Shown piece after piece: positions 1 through 5,441 of a stretch of 7,785 nucleotides of DNA. How positions within the stretch are numbered: the stretch's first letter is position 1; each line of letters begins with the position of its first letter. Location of the stretch: positions 1 through 7,785 of the forward strand of contig SLIW01000410.1 of assembly GCA_007135435.1 (NCBI GenBank), read 5' to 3'. A program made the position numbers and the translations under genes. Source of the DNA: Natronomonas sp. Its GTDB lineage: Archaea > Halobacteriota > Halobacteria > Halobacteriales > Haloarculaceae. A model generated the notes under the pieces. It did not search any database. It saw only the letters and a program-made list of their open reading frames with translations, and was not told the DNA's origin.

Positions 1-1222
1 AGTGCTGGTAGTAGAGGGTCGTCCCGCCGACGAAGGTGAACCACGGGATCGTCGCCCCCGAGGTGGCGATGATCCCGGTGAAGGCCACCTCGCGGACGCT
101 GCGGCCCTTCGAGATGCGGGCGATGAACAGTCCCGCGAACGGCGACCACGACAGCGCCCAGGCCCAGTAGAAGACGGTCCAGGCGTCCATCCACGCGGTC
201 CCCTCCTCCGTGCCGGCGCCGGTGTAGAGGCTCATCGAGATGAAGTCCGTGACCATCCCGCCGAGGGCCTCGACCCCGATGTGGATGAGGAATATCGTCG
301 GGCCCACGATCAACGTCGCGACCATCAGGATGACGAACATGATCATGTTGAAGTTCGAGAGCCGCCGGATCCCGCGGTTGACCCCGAGGACCATCGAGAT
401 GGTGAACAATAGCGTCATCGTGGTCACGACGATCAGGATGCCGGCGTCGCCAAGGTCGATCCCCCACTGGAAGTCGAGGCCGCTGACGAACTGGCTGCCG
501 ATGAACCCCAGCGAGGTCGCCACGCCGCCGATGGTGGCGAAGACCGCCAGGATGTCGACGATCTTGGCGATCGGGCCGTCGAGGTTCTCCGGCCCGATGA
601 TGGGCGTGAGGACCGACGAGACCCGAAGGGGGACGGCATCGTAGTTGTACGCGAAGTAGCCGATCGCGATCCCCATGATCGTGAAGACGGCGAGCTGGGG
701 CAGCGCCCAGTGGAAGAGCGTCTGCTGGACCGCGATGGTCATCGCCTCCGCGGAGCCACCCTGGACGTCGAACAGCGGCGACGGGTTGTCGTAGTAGAAC
801 AGCCCCTCGGTCGGCCCCCAGAAGACGACCCCCGCGGCGAAGCCCGCCGAGTACAGCATCGCGAAGAACGACAGGAAGCTGTACTCGGGCGGTTCGTCCC
901 CGAACCTGATCTTGCCCCACGGGCCGATGATCAGGAACAGCAGGAACAGGACCACCAGGAACACGATCAGCAGGAGCGCCCAGTTGAGGTACCCCAGGAA
1001 CACCGTGTTGAGGAAGGCGATCGTGCCCTCGACGGTCGGCTGGCTGACGAAGAACGTCACGATGACCGCCAGGGTGATCAGCGCGCCGAACACGAAGACG
1101 ATCGGATCGAGTTCCTCGCGGAACCGGCCGACCGCGCCGAGGTCGGCCCCGGAACCCCCGTCGGGGGCGGCCTCCGGAGCGGCATCGGGAGCGTCGGGGG
1201 CGTCGGCTGGAGCGTCACTCAT
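1..1222 (-). CDS. BCCT-family secondary transporter, C-terminus cut by window edge
   Basis: This is a sodium- or proton-coupled membrane transporter of the betaine/carnitine/choline family, located in the cytoplasmic membrane. The frame is open from the ATG at 1222 to the window edge, giving 407 residues of a family usually above 500. An acidic Ala/Asp/Pro-rich N-terminus (residues 1-38) is followed by hydrophobic helices near 41-60, 79-100, 115-135, 169-190, 221-243, 260-280, 291-316 and 348-368. The family signature is clear: WTVFYWAWALSWSPFAGLF at 348-366, followed by ARISKGRSVRE. The TM3 glycine stretch reads SAGFAAG (125-131), where BetP has, from memory, SAGMGIG. The aromatic box is altered: W172 is kept, but L177, F180 and A356 stand where BetP has W194, Y197 and W374 (alignment by eye). 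A GAGGTG Shine-Dalgarno site lies 7 nt before the ATG, unlike the neighbouring leaderless genes. The substrate is unknown; a quaternary ammonium compound seems unlikely. Confidence 0.95.
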   Translation of the reverse strand, partial: MSDAPADAPDAPDAAPEAAPDGGSGADLGAVGRFREELDPIVFVFGALITLAVIVTFFVSQPTVEGTIAFLNTVFLGYLNWALLLIVFLVVLFLLFLIIGPWGKIRFGDEPPEYSFLSFFAMLYSAGFAAGVVFWGPTEGLFYYDNPSPLFDVQGGSAEAMTIAVQQTLFHWALPQLAVFTIMGIAIGYFAYNYDAVPLRVSSVLTPIIGPENLDGPIAKIVDILAVFATIGGVATSLGFIGSQFVSGLDFQWGIDLGDAGILIVVTTMTLLFTISMVLGVNRGIRRLSNFNMIMFVILMVATLIVGPTIFLIHIGVEALGGMVTDFISMSLYTGAGTEEGTAWMDAWTVFYWAWALSWSPFAGLFIARISKGRSVREVAFTGIIATSGATIPWFTFVGGTTLYYQH

Positions 1223-1325
1223 CCACGCTCACCTCGGTGTCCCGGTCACGGTCGGCGGTTCCACCCAGTCCCGCGACCCACGCGAGGCCTCCAGCCCCCG
1301 CGTGGGACATGCTCGAAAGTAGCAT
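1215..1325 (-). CDS. Candidate 36-aa leader ORF overlapping the BCCT start
   Basis: This small frame runs from an ATG at 1325 to a TGA at 1215-1217, so its end overlaps the first 8 bases of the transporter gene (ATGAGTGA arrangement). The peptide begins MLLSSMSHAGAGG and ends TEVSVDE. Its codons mostly end in G or C, and an internal ATG at 1310 is a second possible start. A TATA-like box at 1347-1355 sits about 27 bp upstream of the ATG, the same spacing as for the leaderless genes nearby, so transcription probably begins at or next to this codon. The transporter's GAGGTG site lies inside the ORF, which fits translational coupling. No function is recognised. It could be a regulatory leader peptide, a small protein in its own right, or a chance frame in a 100-nt leader. 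Confidence 0.42.
   Translation of the reverse strand: MLLSSMSHAGAGGLAWVAGLGGTADRDRDTEVSVDE
1230..1235 (-). promoter_or_regulatory. Shine-Dalgarno site of the BCCT gene
   Basis: GAGGTG on the minus strand lies 7 nt before the ATG at 1222 and matches the haloarchaeal anti-Shine-Dalgarno CCUCC core. It is the only well-placed ribosome binding site I see in the window and fits initiation inside a longer transcript. Confidence 0.6.
1277..1306 (-). promoter_or_regulatory. Strong hairpin in the BCCT 5' leader
   Basis: CCCACGCG at 1277-1284 and CGCGTGGG at 1299-1306 form a perfect 8-bp stem with a 14-nt loop, in the middle of the roughly 100-nt leader between the predicted transcription start and the transporter ATG. 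It also falls within the candidate leader ORF, so ribosomes translating that ORF would melt it. A role in translation control is inference. Confidence 0.45.
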
Positions 1326-1326
1326 G
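1308..1326 (-). promoter_or_regulatory. Hairpin at the predicted 5' end of the BCCT transcript
   Basis: CATGCT (1308-1313) pairs with AGCATG (1321-1326) around a 7-nt loop. It sits one base from the larger leader hairpin and coincides with the predicted transcription start and the leader ORF start codon. It could cap the mRNA 5' end or hide the start codon; neither is shown. Confidence 0.35.
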
Positions 1327-1346
1327 GCCTCAGATACACCGTCTCC

Positions 1347-1355
1347 GGTATAAGG
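1347..1355 (-). promoter_or_regulatory. TATA-like box for the BCCT transcript
   Basis: CCTTATACC on the minus strand is AT-rich within GC-rich DNA and lies about 27 bp upstream of the ATG at 1325 and 125 bp upstream of the transporter ATG. The predicted transcription start is therefore near 1325. Confidence 0.5.
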
Positions 1356-1366
1356 ATTTCGCTTAT

Positions 1367-1390
1367 CGTAATCCATATACACAGATTACG
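1367..1390. promoter_or_regulatory. Perfect inverted repeat, candidate operator upstream of BCCT
   Basis: CGTAATC (1367-1373) and GATTACG (1384-1390) are exact 7-bp inverted arms separated by 10 bp, about one helical turn between arm edges, as expected for a dimeric regulator. The site ends 12 bp upstream of the TATA-like box and is centred about 53 bp before the predicted transcription start. Its right arm overlaps the 19-bp motif that recurs upstream of the aminotransferase. Confidence 0.55.
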
Positions 1391-1395
1391 TTTAT
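1377..1395 (-). promoter_or_regulatory. Shared 19-bp motif upstream of BCCT
   Basis: ATACACAGATTACGTTTAT (plus-strand reading) is the transporter-side copy of the motif. It covers the right arm of the perfect inverted repeat at 1367-1390. It sits 21 bp upstream of the TATA-like box, nearly the same as the aminotransferase copy. Confidence 0.45.
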
Positions 1396-1543
1396 CTCGG
1401 TGTCGCTCCGGTGAGAATCGGGGGCGGCGGGACCGGGTGGTCGGTGCGACTGGTGGCTGCGGATCGTGACAGGGCGCAACCCGCGACAGCCGTGTGTGAT
1501 CCGGTGGACTCCCTCGCCGATGACACGTCCGGTAAGACGCACC

Positions 1544-1625
1544 GGGTCAACGTCGAGGACGACACACCCGGTCAACGTGAGGGTCGACTCACTGGGTCAA
1601 CGTGGGGGTCGACTCACCGGGTCAG
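1544..1625. repeat. 25-bp tandem repeat across the stop codon of the 215-aa protein gene
   Basis: Three 25-bp units start at 1544, 1569 and 1594, followed by a partial fourth from 1619. Units two and three are identical at 22 of 25 positions; the first unit matches the third at 21 of 25. The core is GGTCAACGTG followed by GTCGACTCAC. The last copy contains the TGA stop (1614-1616) of the minus-strand gene. Unit two holds the inverted repeat GTGAG/CTCAC at 1577-1592, so the 3' end of the mRNA could fold into successive hairpins. Confidence 0.85.
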
Positions 1626-2261
1626 CTCCTCCGCGGCGCGTCTGCGTCGTTCGGCGCTCTCGGTCACCTGCCGGACGTACTCCTCGACGTTCTCCATGAT
1701 CGACTCGCGCGTGTCCGTCGGGCAGAACTCGTCGGACATGGTGAGCAACCGGACGAACGCGCGGAGCTCCTCCTCGGTCAGCTCCGCGAACGCCTCCTCC
1801 TCGAGCTTCTCGAGCACAGCGTCGACGTCTATCTCGCCCACCGGATCGACGTTGAAGTCCACGGTGACCATCCGGTAGTCGGAGCCGGCGAGCCGCTGTT
1901 CGCCCTTGCCGACCCCCTCCGCGAGCATGTCCTTGAACGGCGTGTAGTAGCCCATGGTCCCCAGGTGGAGGAACGCCAGCATGTCGATGATCCCCTCCGT
2001 GTAGGCCTCCCGTTCCGCGTCGTTGGGGTCGAACACCGTGTTGCGGTCCCGCTCCTCGAGACACTCGAACAGGATGCTGAAGTCCAGGATCGCGTTCCGC
2101 ACCCGCCGCCGAATCCGGTTGCGCTTCTGCTTCTTGGAGTGGTCCGTGTAATCCGTCTTCCGACCCAGGAGGAACTCGCGGTCCGAGGGGGTGAGGACCC
2201 CCCGCGGGCGATCCTGATCGGCGGCGACCGACAGCCGTTCGGGGACGTCGTCGGGCGACAT
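1614..2261 (-). CDS. Uncharacterised haloarchaeal protein, 215 aa
   Basis: I do not recognise a function. The 215-residue product begins MSPDDVPERLSV and has a conserved-looking LTPSDREFLLGRKTDY segment near residues 38-53. A very basic helix (SKKQKRNRIRRRVRNA) follows and runs into ILDFSILFECLEERDR. The C-terminal half is acidic and helical, with EKLEEEAFAELTEEELRAF followed by a charged tail. No signal peptide or membrane helix is visible. The basic N-terminal segment could bind nucleic acid, but this is only inference. It resembles unannotated haloarchaeal proteins of similar layout known to me from memory. The ATG at 2261 is chosen because a TATA-like TTAA lies about 27 bp upstream; an in-frame ATG at 2408 would add 49 atypical residues. 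It lies between the transporter and aminotransferase genes on the same strand, with long gaps on both sides, so it probably has its own promoter. Confidence 0.85.
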   Translation of the reverse strand: MSPDDVPERLSVAADQDRPRGVLTPSDREFLLGRKTDYTDHSKKQKRNRIRRRVRNAILDFSILFECLEERDRNTVFDPNDAEREAYTEGIIDMLAFLHLGTMGYYTPFKDMLAEGVGKGEQRLAGSDYRMVTVDFNVDPVGEIDVDAVLEKLEEEAFAELTEEELRAFVRLLTMSDEFCPTDTRESIMENVEEYVRQVTESAERRRRAAEELTR

Positions 2262-2284
2262 ACACGATAATTGTATATACCTCG

Positions 2285-2291
2285 GGTTAAT
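2285..2291 (-). promoter_or_regulatory. Weak TATA-like box for the 215-aa protein gene
   Basis: ATTAACC on the minus strand is centred about 27 bp before the ATG at 2261, the distance seen for the other leaderless genes. An AT-rich stretch closer in (2265-2280) is too near the ATG to act as the TATA box of this start. Confidence is limited because the box is short. Confidence 0.3.
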
Positions 2292-2387
2292 GGTTGCGGT
2301 GTCCTGGAGGCGACCCGCCGCCGTCGGGCCACGTGACGGCGATGGGAGGTGGCGGACGCCATCCGAACCCGTGAGGAACCGTGAGAG

Positions 2388-2406
2388 ATACACACTTTTC
2401 GTATCC
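2388..2406 (-). promoter_or_regulatory. Third, weaker copy of the shared 19-bp motif
   Basis: ATACACACTTTTCGTATCC matches the copy upstream of the aminotransferase at 15 of 19 positions and the BCCT copy at 13 of 19. It is about 127 bp upstream of the 2261 start and has no TATA box at the spacing seen for the other two copies, so its role is uncertain. Confidence 0.25.
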
Positions 2407-2497
2407 ATGCTGACGAGCGTCGGGAGCACCGCGCGCTCCTGTAGTCGGACGGCGTGAACCCGGGGGCTCGTGACGGGGGTACCGCTCACCCGGGCGG

Positions 2498-3868
2498 TCA
2501 GTCCGCCGCGGTCGCCGTCTCGATCGCGTCCGCGATGACGTCGAGTGCCCGCTCCGCCAGCGACTCGGTGAGGACCAGCGGTGGGAGCAGCCGGAGGACG
2601 TTGTCGTGGCGTCCCGCCTTCCAGACGAGGACGCCGTGTTCGAAGCAGTACCGCTGGATCGCCTCGACGGCGTCGCCGTCGGGGGTCCCGTCCGGGTGGC
2701 GGAACTCGGCGCCGATGAACAGGCCGACCCCGCGGACCTCGACCTCGCGGTCCGTCCCGGCGGCGGCTTCGCGGAGCCGCTCGCGGATCGTCGAGCCCAG
2801 TTCGCGCGCGTGCGCGAGCAGGTCCTGGCCGCGGATGTACTCGATGGCCCGTCGCCCGGCGACCATGCCCACGACGTGGCCGCGGAACGTCCCCGCGTGG
2901 GCACCCGGGCCCCAGGTGTCGAGGTCCTCGTGGTAGATGGTCGCCGAGAGCGGGTAGCCGACGCCGCCGAGCCCCTTCGCCGAGGTCATCGCGTCGGGGG
3001 TGACCCCCGCCCAGTCCGCCGCCCACCACTCGCCAGTCCGGCCCATGCCGCTCTGGATCTCGTCGAAGACGAGTGGGACCCCGGCGTCGTCGGCGACGTC
3101 GCGGAGCCCCTGCAGGAACCCCTCCGGGGGCGTGACCACGCCGCCTTCGCCCTGGATGGGCTCGACGAAGATCCCCGCCGGGTTCGCCAGGCCGCCGTAG
3201 GGGTCGCCCAGGATGTCCTGGACCTCCTCGAGGGCGTGGTCGACCGCCTCCTCCGGGCTCTTGCCCTGGCGGAGCGGGTAGGGGTACGGCGCGTGGACCA
3301 CCTCGCTGAGGATCGGCGTGTAGTGGCCCTTCAGCGACGTGCTCGACGAGAGGCTCATCGCCCCGGAGGTGGCGCCGTGGTACGAGCCGCGGAACGCCAC
3401 CAGCCCGTCGCCGCCGGTGTTGTACTTCGCGAGCTTGATCGCGCCCTCGATCGCGTCGCTGCCCGTCGGGCCGCCGAAGACGACGCGGTTCTCCCCGCGG
3501 AGCCCGACCGGCGCGATCTCGTCGAGCGTCTCGATGAGGTCCAGGCGGGCGTCGGTCGGGAAGTCGACGGTGTGGACCAGCTTCTCGGACTGCTCGCGGA
3601 CGCCCTCGAGGACGTACGGGTTCGCGTGGCCGACGTTGAGCACGCCGATGCCGGCGAACATGTCGATGTAGGTGTTCCCGTCGACGTCGCGGACCGTCGC
3701 CCCCGACCCCTCCTCGAAGGCGATCGGGATGTCCCGCGGGTAGGCGACGGCGCCGCTGTCGATCTCGCGCTGGCGTTCGAGCAACCGACGCGTCCGGGGT
3801 CCCGGGACGGACCCGACGTCGGGCGCGTCGGGGAAGTGGAGCTCCTCGATCGGTGGACCGGGTGGCAT
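2498..3868 (-). CDS. Class III PLP-dependent aminotransferase (GABA/diaminobutyrate type)
   Basis: This soluble cytoplasmic enzyme is expected to move an amino group, probably a terminal one, from an amine or amino acid to a keto acid using pyridoxal phosphate. The 456 residues match the usual fold type I length. An N-terminal GPRTRRLL segment precedes [12 protein letters not shown] (73-84). The cofactor phosphate loop GPTGSDAIE is at 133-141, and [13 protein letters not shown] at 162-174 holds the ring-stacking region. EPIQGEGG lies at 236-243, [12 protein letters not shown] at 268-279 with the pyridine-binding Asp269, [11 protein letters not shown] at 296-306 with the Schiff-base Lys298, and GTFRG at 326-330. 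All expected catalytic residues are present. GPTGSDAIE and GTFRG point toward the diaminobutyrate/4-aminobutyrate branch; related archaeal members include amino acid racemases, so the substrate is open. The ATG at 3868 is preferred to the GTG at 3874 because the TATA box lies 28 bp upstream. The shared promoter motif links it to the BCCT transporter. Confidence 0.95.
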   Translation of the reverse strand: MPPGPPIEELHFPDAPDVGSVPGPRTRRLLERQREIDSGAVAYPRDIPIAFEEGSGATVRDVDGNTYIDMFAGIGVLNVGHANPYVLEGVREQSEKLVHTVDFPTDARLDLIETLDEIAPVGLRGENRVVFGGPTGSDAIEGAIKLAKYNTGGDGLVAFRGSYHGATSGAMSLSSSTSLKGHYTPILSEVVHAPYPYPLRQGKSPEEAVDHALEEVQDILGDPYGGLANPAGIFVEPIQGEGGVVTPPEGFLQGLRDVADDAGVPLVFDEIQSGMGRTGEWWAADWAGVTPDAMTSAKGLGGVGYPLSATIYHEDLDTWGPGAHAGTFRGHVVGMVAGRRAIEYIRGQDLLAHARELGSTIRERLREAAAGTDREVEVRGVGLFIGAEFRHPDGTPDGDAVEAIQRYCFEHGVLVWKAGRHDNVLRLLPPLVLTESLAERALDVIADAIETATAAD

Positions 3869-3892
3869 ACCCACGGGGACGACGAACGGAGG

Positions 3893-3900
3893 TAAATAGT
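3893..3900 (-). promoter_or_regulatory. TATA box of the aminotransferase gene
   Basis: ACTATTTA on the minus strand is centred 28 bp before the ATG at 3868. This implies a leaderless or nearly leaderless mRNA; no Shine-Dalgarno site precedes the start. Confidence 0.6.
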
Positions 3901-3924
3901 TTATCCACAGTTATCATAGAAGCA

Positions 3925-3943
3925 ATACACAGAATTCGTTTCC
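3925..3943 (-). promoter_or_regulatory. Shared 19-bp motif upstream of the aminotransferase
   Basis: ATACACAGAATTCGTTTCC (plus-strand reading) is identical at 15 of 19 positions to the motif at 1377-1395 upstream of the BCCT transporter. It lies 24 bp upstream of the TATA box, against 21 bp for the transporter copy, so both occupy about -52 to -75 relative to the predicted transcription starts. This is a plausible activator or repressor site. Confidence 0.45.
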
Positions 3944-4145
3944 TCTGGGGTGGAGCGCCGCGTTCGCCGACTCGACTCGTCGCCGGTACGGACCCGGCTT
4001 GACCCTGTCACGACCCCTGATCGTCACTGTCACTGACTGGAGTTAGCCCCGGGCTCAGATACGAGGACACCGATAGAGCCCGCACCATGGAACCCGATTC
4101 GACTGGCATCGTCGATGACCTCGACCACTGTTTGACCTACCGGAA
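3944..4145. other. Region between divergent genes, no supported gene
   Basis: Together with the aminotransferase promoter elements, this forms a stretch of about 300 bases between divergent starts at 3868 and 4178. Short open frames occur on both strands. The plus-strand frame from the ATG at 4087 begins plausibly but turns into an Arg/Pro-rich shadow of the next gene. I see no RNA gene here. Confidence 0.4.
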
Positions 4146-4152
4146 CCTTTTG
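4146..4152 (+). promoter_or_regulatory. TATA-like box for the zinc-ribbon membrane protein
   Basis: CCTTTTG is centred 29 bp upstream of the GTG at 4178. This supports that GTG, rather than the in-frame GTG at 4154, as a leaderless start. Confidence 0.4.
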
Positions 4153-4177
4153 CGTGCCACTGGACCATGCGTCGATC

Positions 4178-4426
4178 GTGACCATCGGCAACCACCTCGT
4201 CGCCATCGGACTGGTAGTCGTCTTCGTGGCCATCGGCTTCGAGCTCCTCGCTGTCGAGCTGAGCGGCCTGGCCGTCGGCGTGGGGCTCGTCGTGGTCGGC
4301 TTCCTGCTGCTCGTCGTGGATGCGGTGGGCGTCGGCCGCCCCCCGGCTGTCGCGACCTGTGACGATTGCGGGTCACCCAGTGACGCGGATGCCACCGAGT
4401 GTCCGCACTGTGGTACGGCGTTTTGA
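4178..4426 (+). CDS. Small membrane protein with C-terminal zinc ribbon
   Basis: The 82-residue product has two hydrophobic helices at about residues 5-27 and 30-50, joined by a very short turn. A soluble tail with CDDC at 61-64 and CPHC at 75-78 follows. The CxxC-N10-CxxC spacing is a standard zinc ribbon that should bind one zinc ion. The hairpin topology would put both ends on the same side of the membrane, most likely with the ribbon in the cytoplasm. Function is unknown; such proteins may anchor or recruit partners, which is inference. The start is uncertain: GTG at 4178 fits a promoter 29 bp upstream, while GTG at 4154 would add eight residues. It stands alone on its strand, 268 bp before the FxsA-family gene. 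Confidence 0.8.
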   Translation: MTIGNHLVAIGLVVVFVAIGFELLAVELSGLAVGVGLVVVGFLLLVVDAVGVGRPPAVATCDDCGSPSDADATECPHCGTAF

Positions 4427-4473
4427 CGGCCGGTGATCGCGTCGACACCCGATCGCAGAAACCGGGCGACCCG

Positions 4474-4527
4474 GCCCCTCGATCGAACCCAGCCCCTCGA
4501 ACGGACACGGCCCCTCGAACGGACACG
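4474..4527. repeat. 18-bp tandem repeat, three copies
   Basis: Units start at 4474, 4492 and 4510. The second and third are identical (GCCCCTCGAACGGACACG). The first has diverged in its second half. It lies in the 268-bp gap between the zinc-ribbon and FxsA-family genes. No spacers are present. Confidence 0.85.
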
Positions 4528-4610
4528 GTTCGCCCGTGAATCCTGACGCCCTCGCTGTGGATCCGTTCGTCGGTGCGCTCCAGCGGCTGGCCCGCGCGCC
4601 GACCGTGGAC

Positions 4611-4627
4611 GGTTCCGGAGCGGAACC
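4611..4627. promoter_or_regulatory. Perfect 7-bp palindrome upstream of fxsA
   Basis: GGTTCCG-GAG-CGGAACC lies 68-84 bp before the FxsA-family ATG and about 40 bp upstream of its TATA-like box. It is followed at once by the 8-bp palindrome ACCATGGT (4628-4635). It could be an operator or a hairpin ending the zinc-ribbon transcript; no T-rich run follows, which favours an operator. Confidence 0.35.
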
Positions 4628-4661
4628 ACCATGGTCCCGTGGCTGAGCCGCCGCTCTCAAA

Positions 4662-4671
4662 AGGGTTTTCC
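4662..4671 (+). promoter_or_regulatory. TATA-like box of the FxsA-family gene
   Basis: A TTTT core at 4666-4669 is centred 27 bp before the ATG at 4695, with no Shine-Dalgarno site between, so a leaderless mRNA is expected. Confidence 0.45.
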
Positions 4672-4694
4672 GGTGGCCCCCGGTATCCACGGGT

Positions 4695-5441
4695 ATGAGA
4701 CTGCGGCTCGTCGGCGCGCTGCTCCTGGTCCCCCTGCTGGACGTCGTGCTGCTGGTCGTCCTCGCGACCCGCATCGGGCCGGTCGTGACGGTGGCCCTCG
4801 TCGTCCTGACGGCCCTGATAGGCCTGCTACTCGTCCGTGCCGAGGGCCGCCACACGATGGCCCGACTGCAGCGGAAGCTCGCGCAGGGCACCCCGCCGAC
4901 CGACGAGCTGCTCGACGGCGCCCTCCTGCTCGTCGCCGGCGCGCTGATGCTCACCCCGGGCTACCTGACGGACCTCATCGGGCTGCTGTTCGTCCTCCCG
5001 CCGACCCGGTACCCCATCCGCCTCGCCCTGAAGCGCTACGTCGTCAGACCGTACGTCGACGAGAAGACCGGCGGCTTCGCCACCGGCAACGTCTACGTCG
5101 GCGGCTTCCCGAACCAGGACGAGGGGTTCGACGACTTCGACCTCGGCTTCCCCGGTGGGCGACCGGCGGGCGACGGTCCGGGCGGCGACGGTCCGGGCGG
5201 CGACGGTCCGGGCGGCGACGGTCCCGGTACCGCCGGGCCGCGGGGACCCACGGGCCGGGCCGACGACGCGGTCGAGATGGGCGAGGACGACTACGAGTTC
5301 AGCGACGTCGATGCCGACGTGGACACCGACGTCGATACCGGCGTGGACGCAGACGTCGACGCCGACGACCGCGGAACGTCTCCAGACACCGGTCCGCGGT
5401 CCTCGCGAGATCAGGACGGTGGCGAGTCCGGGGATCGGTGA
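4695..5441 (+). CDS. fxsA: FxsA-family membrane protein with long acidic tail
   Basis: This is an integral membrane protein of the FxsA family, named for the E. coli protein whose overproduction relieves F-plasmid exclusion of phage T7; its biochemical role is not known. The 248 residues exceed the roughly 160 of E. coli FxsA because of the tail. Hydrophobic segments lie at about 5-23, 26-47 and 74-101. Family features are the VRAEGRHTMARLQRKL stretch (47-62), GALLLVAGALMLTPGYLTDL (75-94) and the following LPPTR (101-105). The tail contains four exact GDGPG repeats (159-178) and an Asp-Val-rich stretch (204-225), probably disordered and cytoplasmic. The ATG at 4695 is supported by a TATA-like box 27 bp upstream. 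A 15-bp duplication covers its stop codon. It is followed by tRNA-Ile, which has its own promoter. Confidence 0.92.
   Translation: MRLRLVGALLLVPLLDVVLLVVLATRIGPVVTVALVVLTALIGLLLVRAEGRHTMARLQRKLAQGTPPTDELLDGALLLVAGALMLTPGYLTDLIGLLFVLPPTRYPIRLALKRYVVRPYVDEKTGGFATGNVYVGGFPNQDEGFDDFDLGFPGGRPAGDGPGGDGPGGDGPGGDGPGTAGPRGPTGRADDAVEMGEDDYEFSDVDADVDTDVDTGVDADVDADDRGTSPDTGPRSSRDQDGGESGDR
5169..5228 (+). repeat. 15-bp coding tandem repeat, four copies
   Basis: Units starting at 5169, 5184, 5199 and 5214 begin GGCGACGGTCC and are in frame, each encoding Gly-Asp-Gly-Pro-Gly. They are near identical in DNA as well as protein, which suggests recent expansion in the FxsA tail. Confidence 0.9.

Noticed and set aside
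1544..1625. CRISPR array
   Set aside because: The 25-bp units are directly adjacent, with no spacers and no cas genes nearby. The same applies to the 14-bp array at the right edge.
2408..2410. Alternative upstream ATG at 2408 for the 215-aa protein
   Set aside because: It would add 49 residues of atypical composition and has no TATA-like element at leaderless spacing, whereas the ATG at 2261 has one.
2421..2437. GGAGC/GCTCC hairpin as an aminotransferase terminator
   Set aside because: The stem is only 5 bp, no T-rich tract follows on the minus strand, and it lies about 60 bp past the stop. It is not distinguishable from chance in GC-rich DNA.
2606..3895. 429-codon plus-strand frame opposite the aminotransferase
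   Set aside because: It is an antisense shadow with Arg/Val/Asp-rich composition, while the opposite strand has all class III aminotransferase motifs.
2262..3917. Open minus-strand frame continuing upstream of the 215-aa protein into the aminotransferase region
   Set aside because: Its translation is Arg/Pro/Gly-rich and it overlaps the clearly coding aminotransferase in another frame. It is open only because of high GC content.
4030..4150. Protein-like minus-strand segment ending GVLVSEPGANSSQ, and plus-strand segment beginning MEPDSTGIVDDLDH
   Set aside because: Both look plausible for about 30 residues but then become low-complexity shadows. Codon third positions are not G/C-biased as in real genes here, and no promoter fits.
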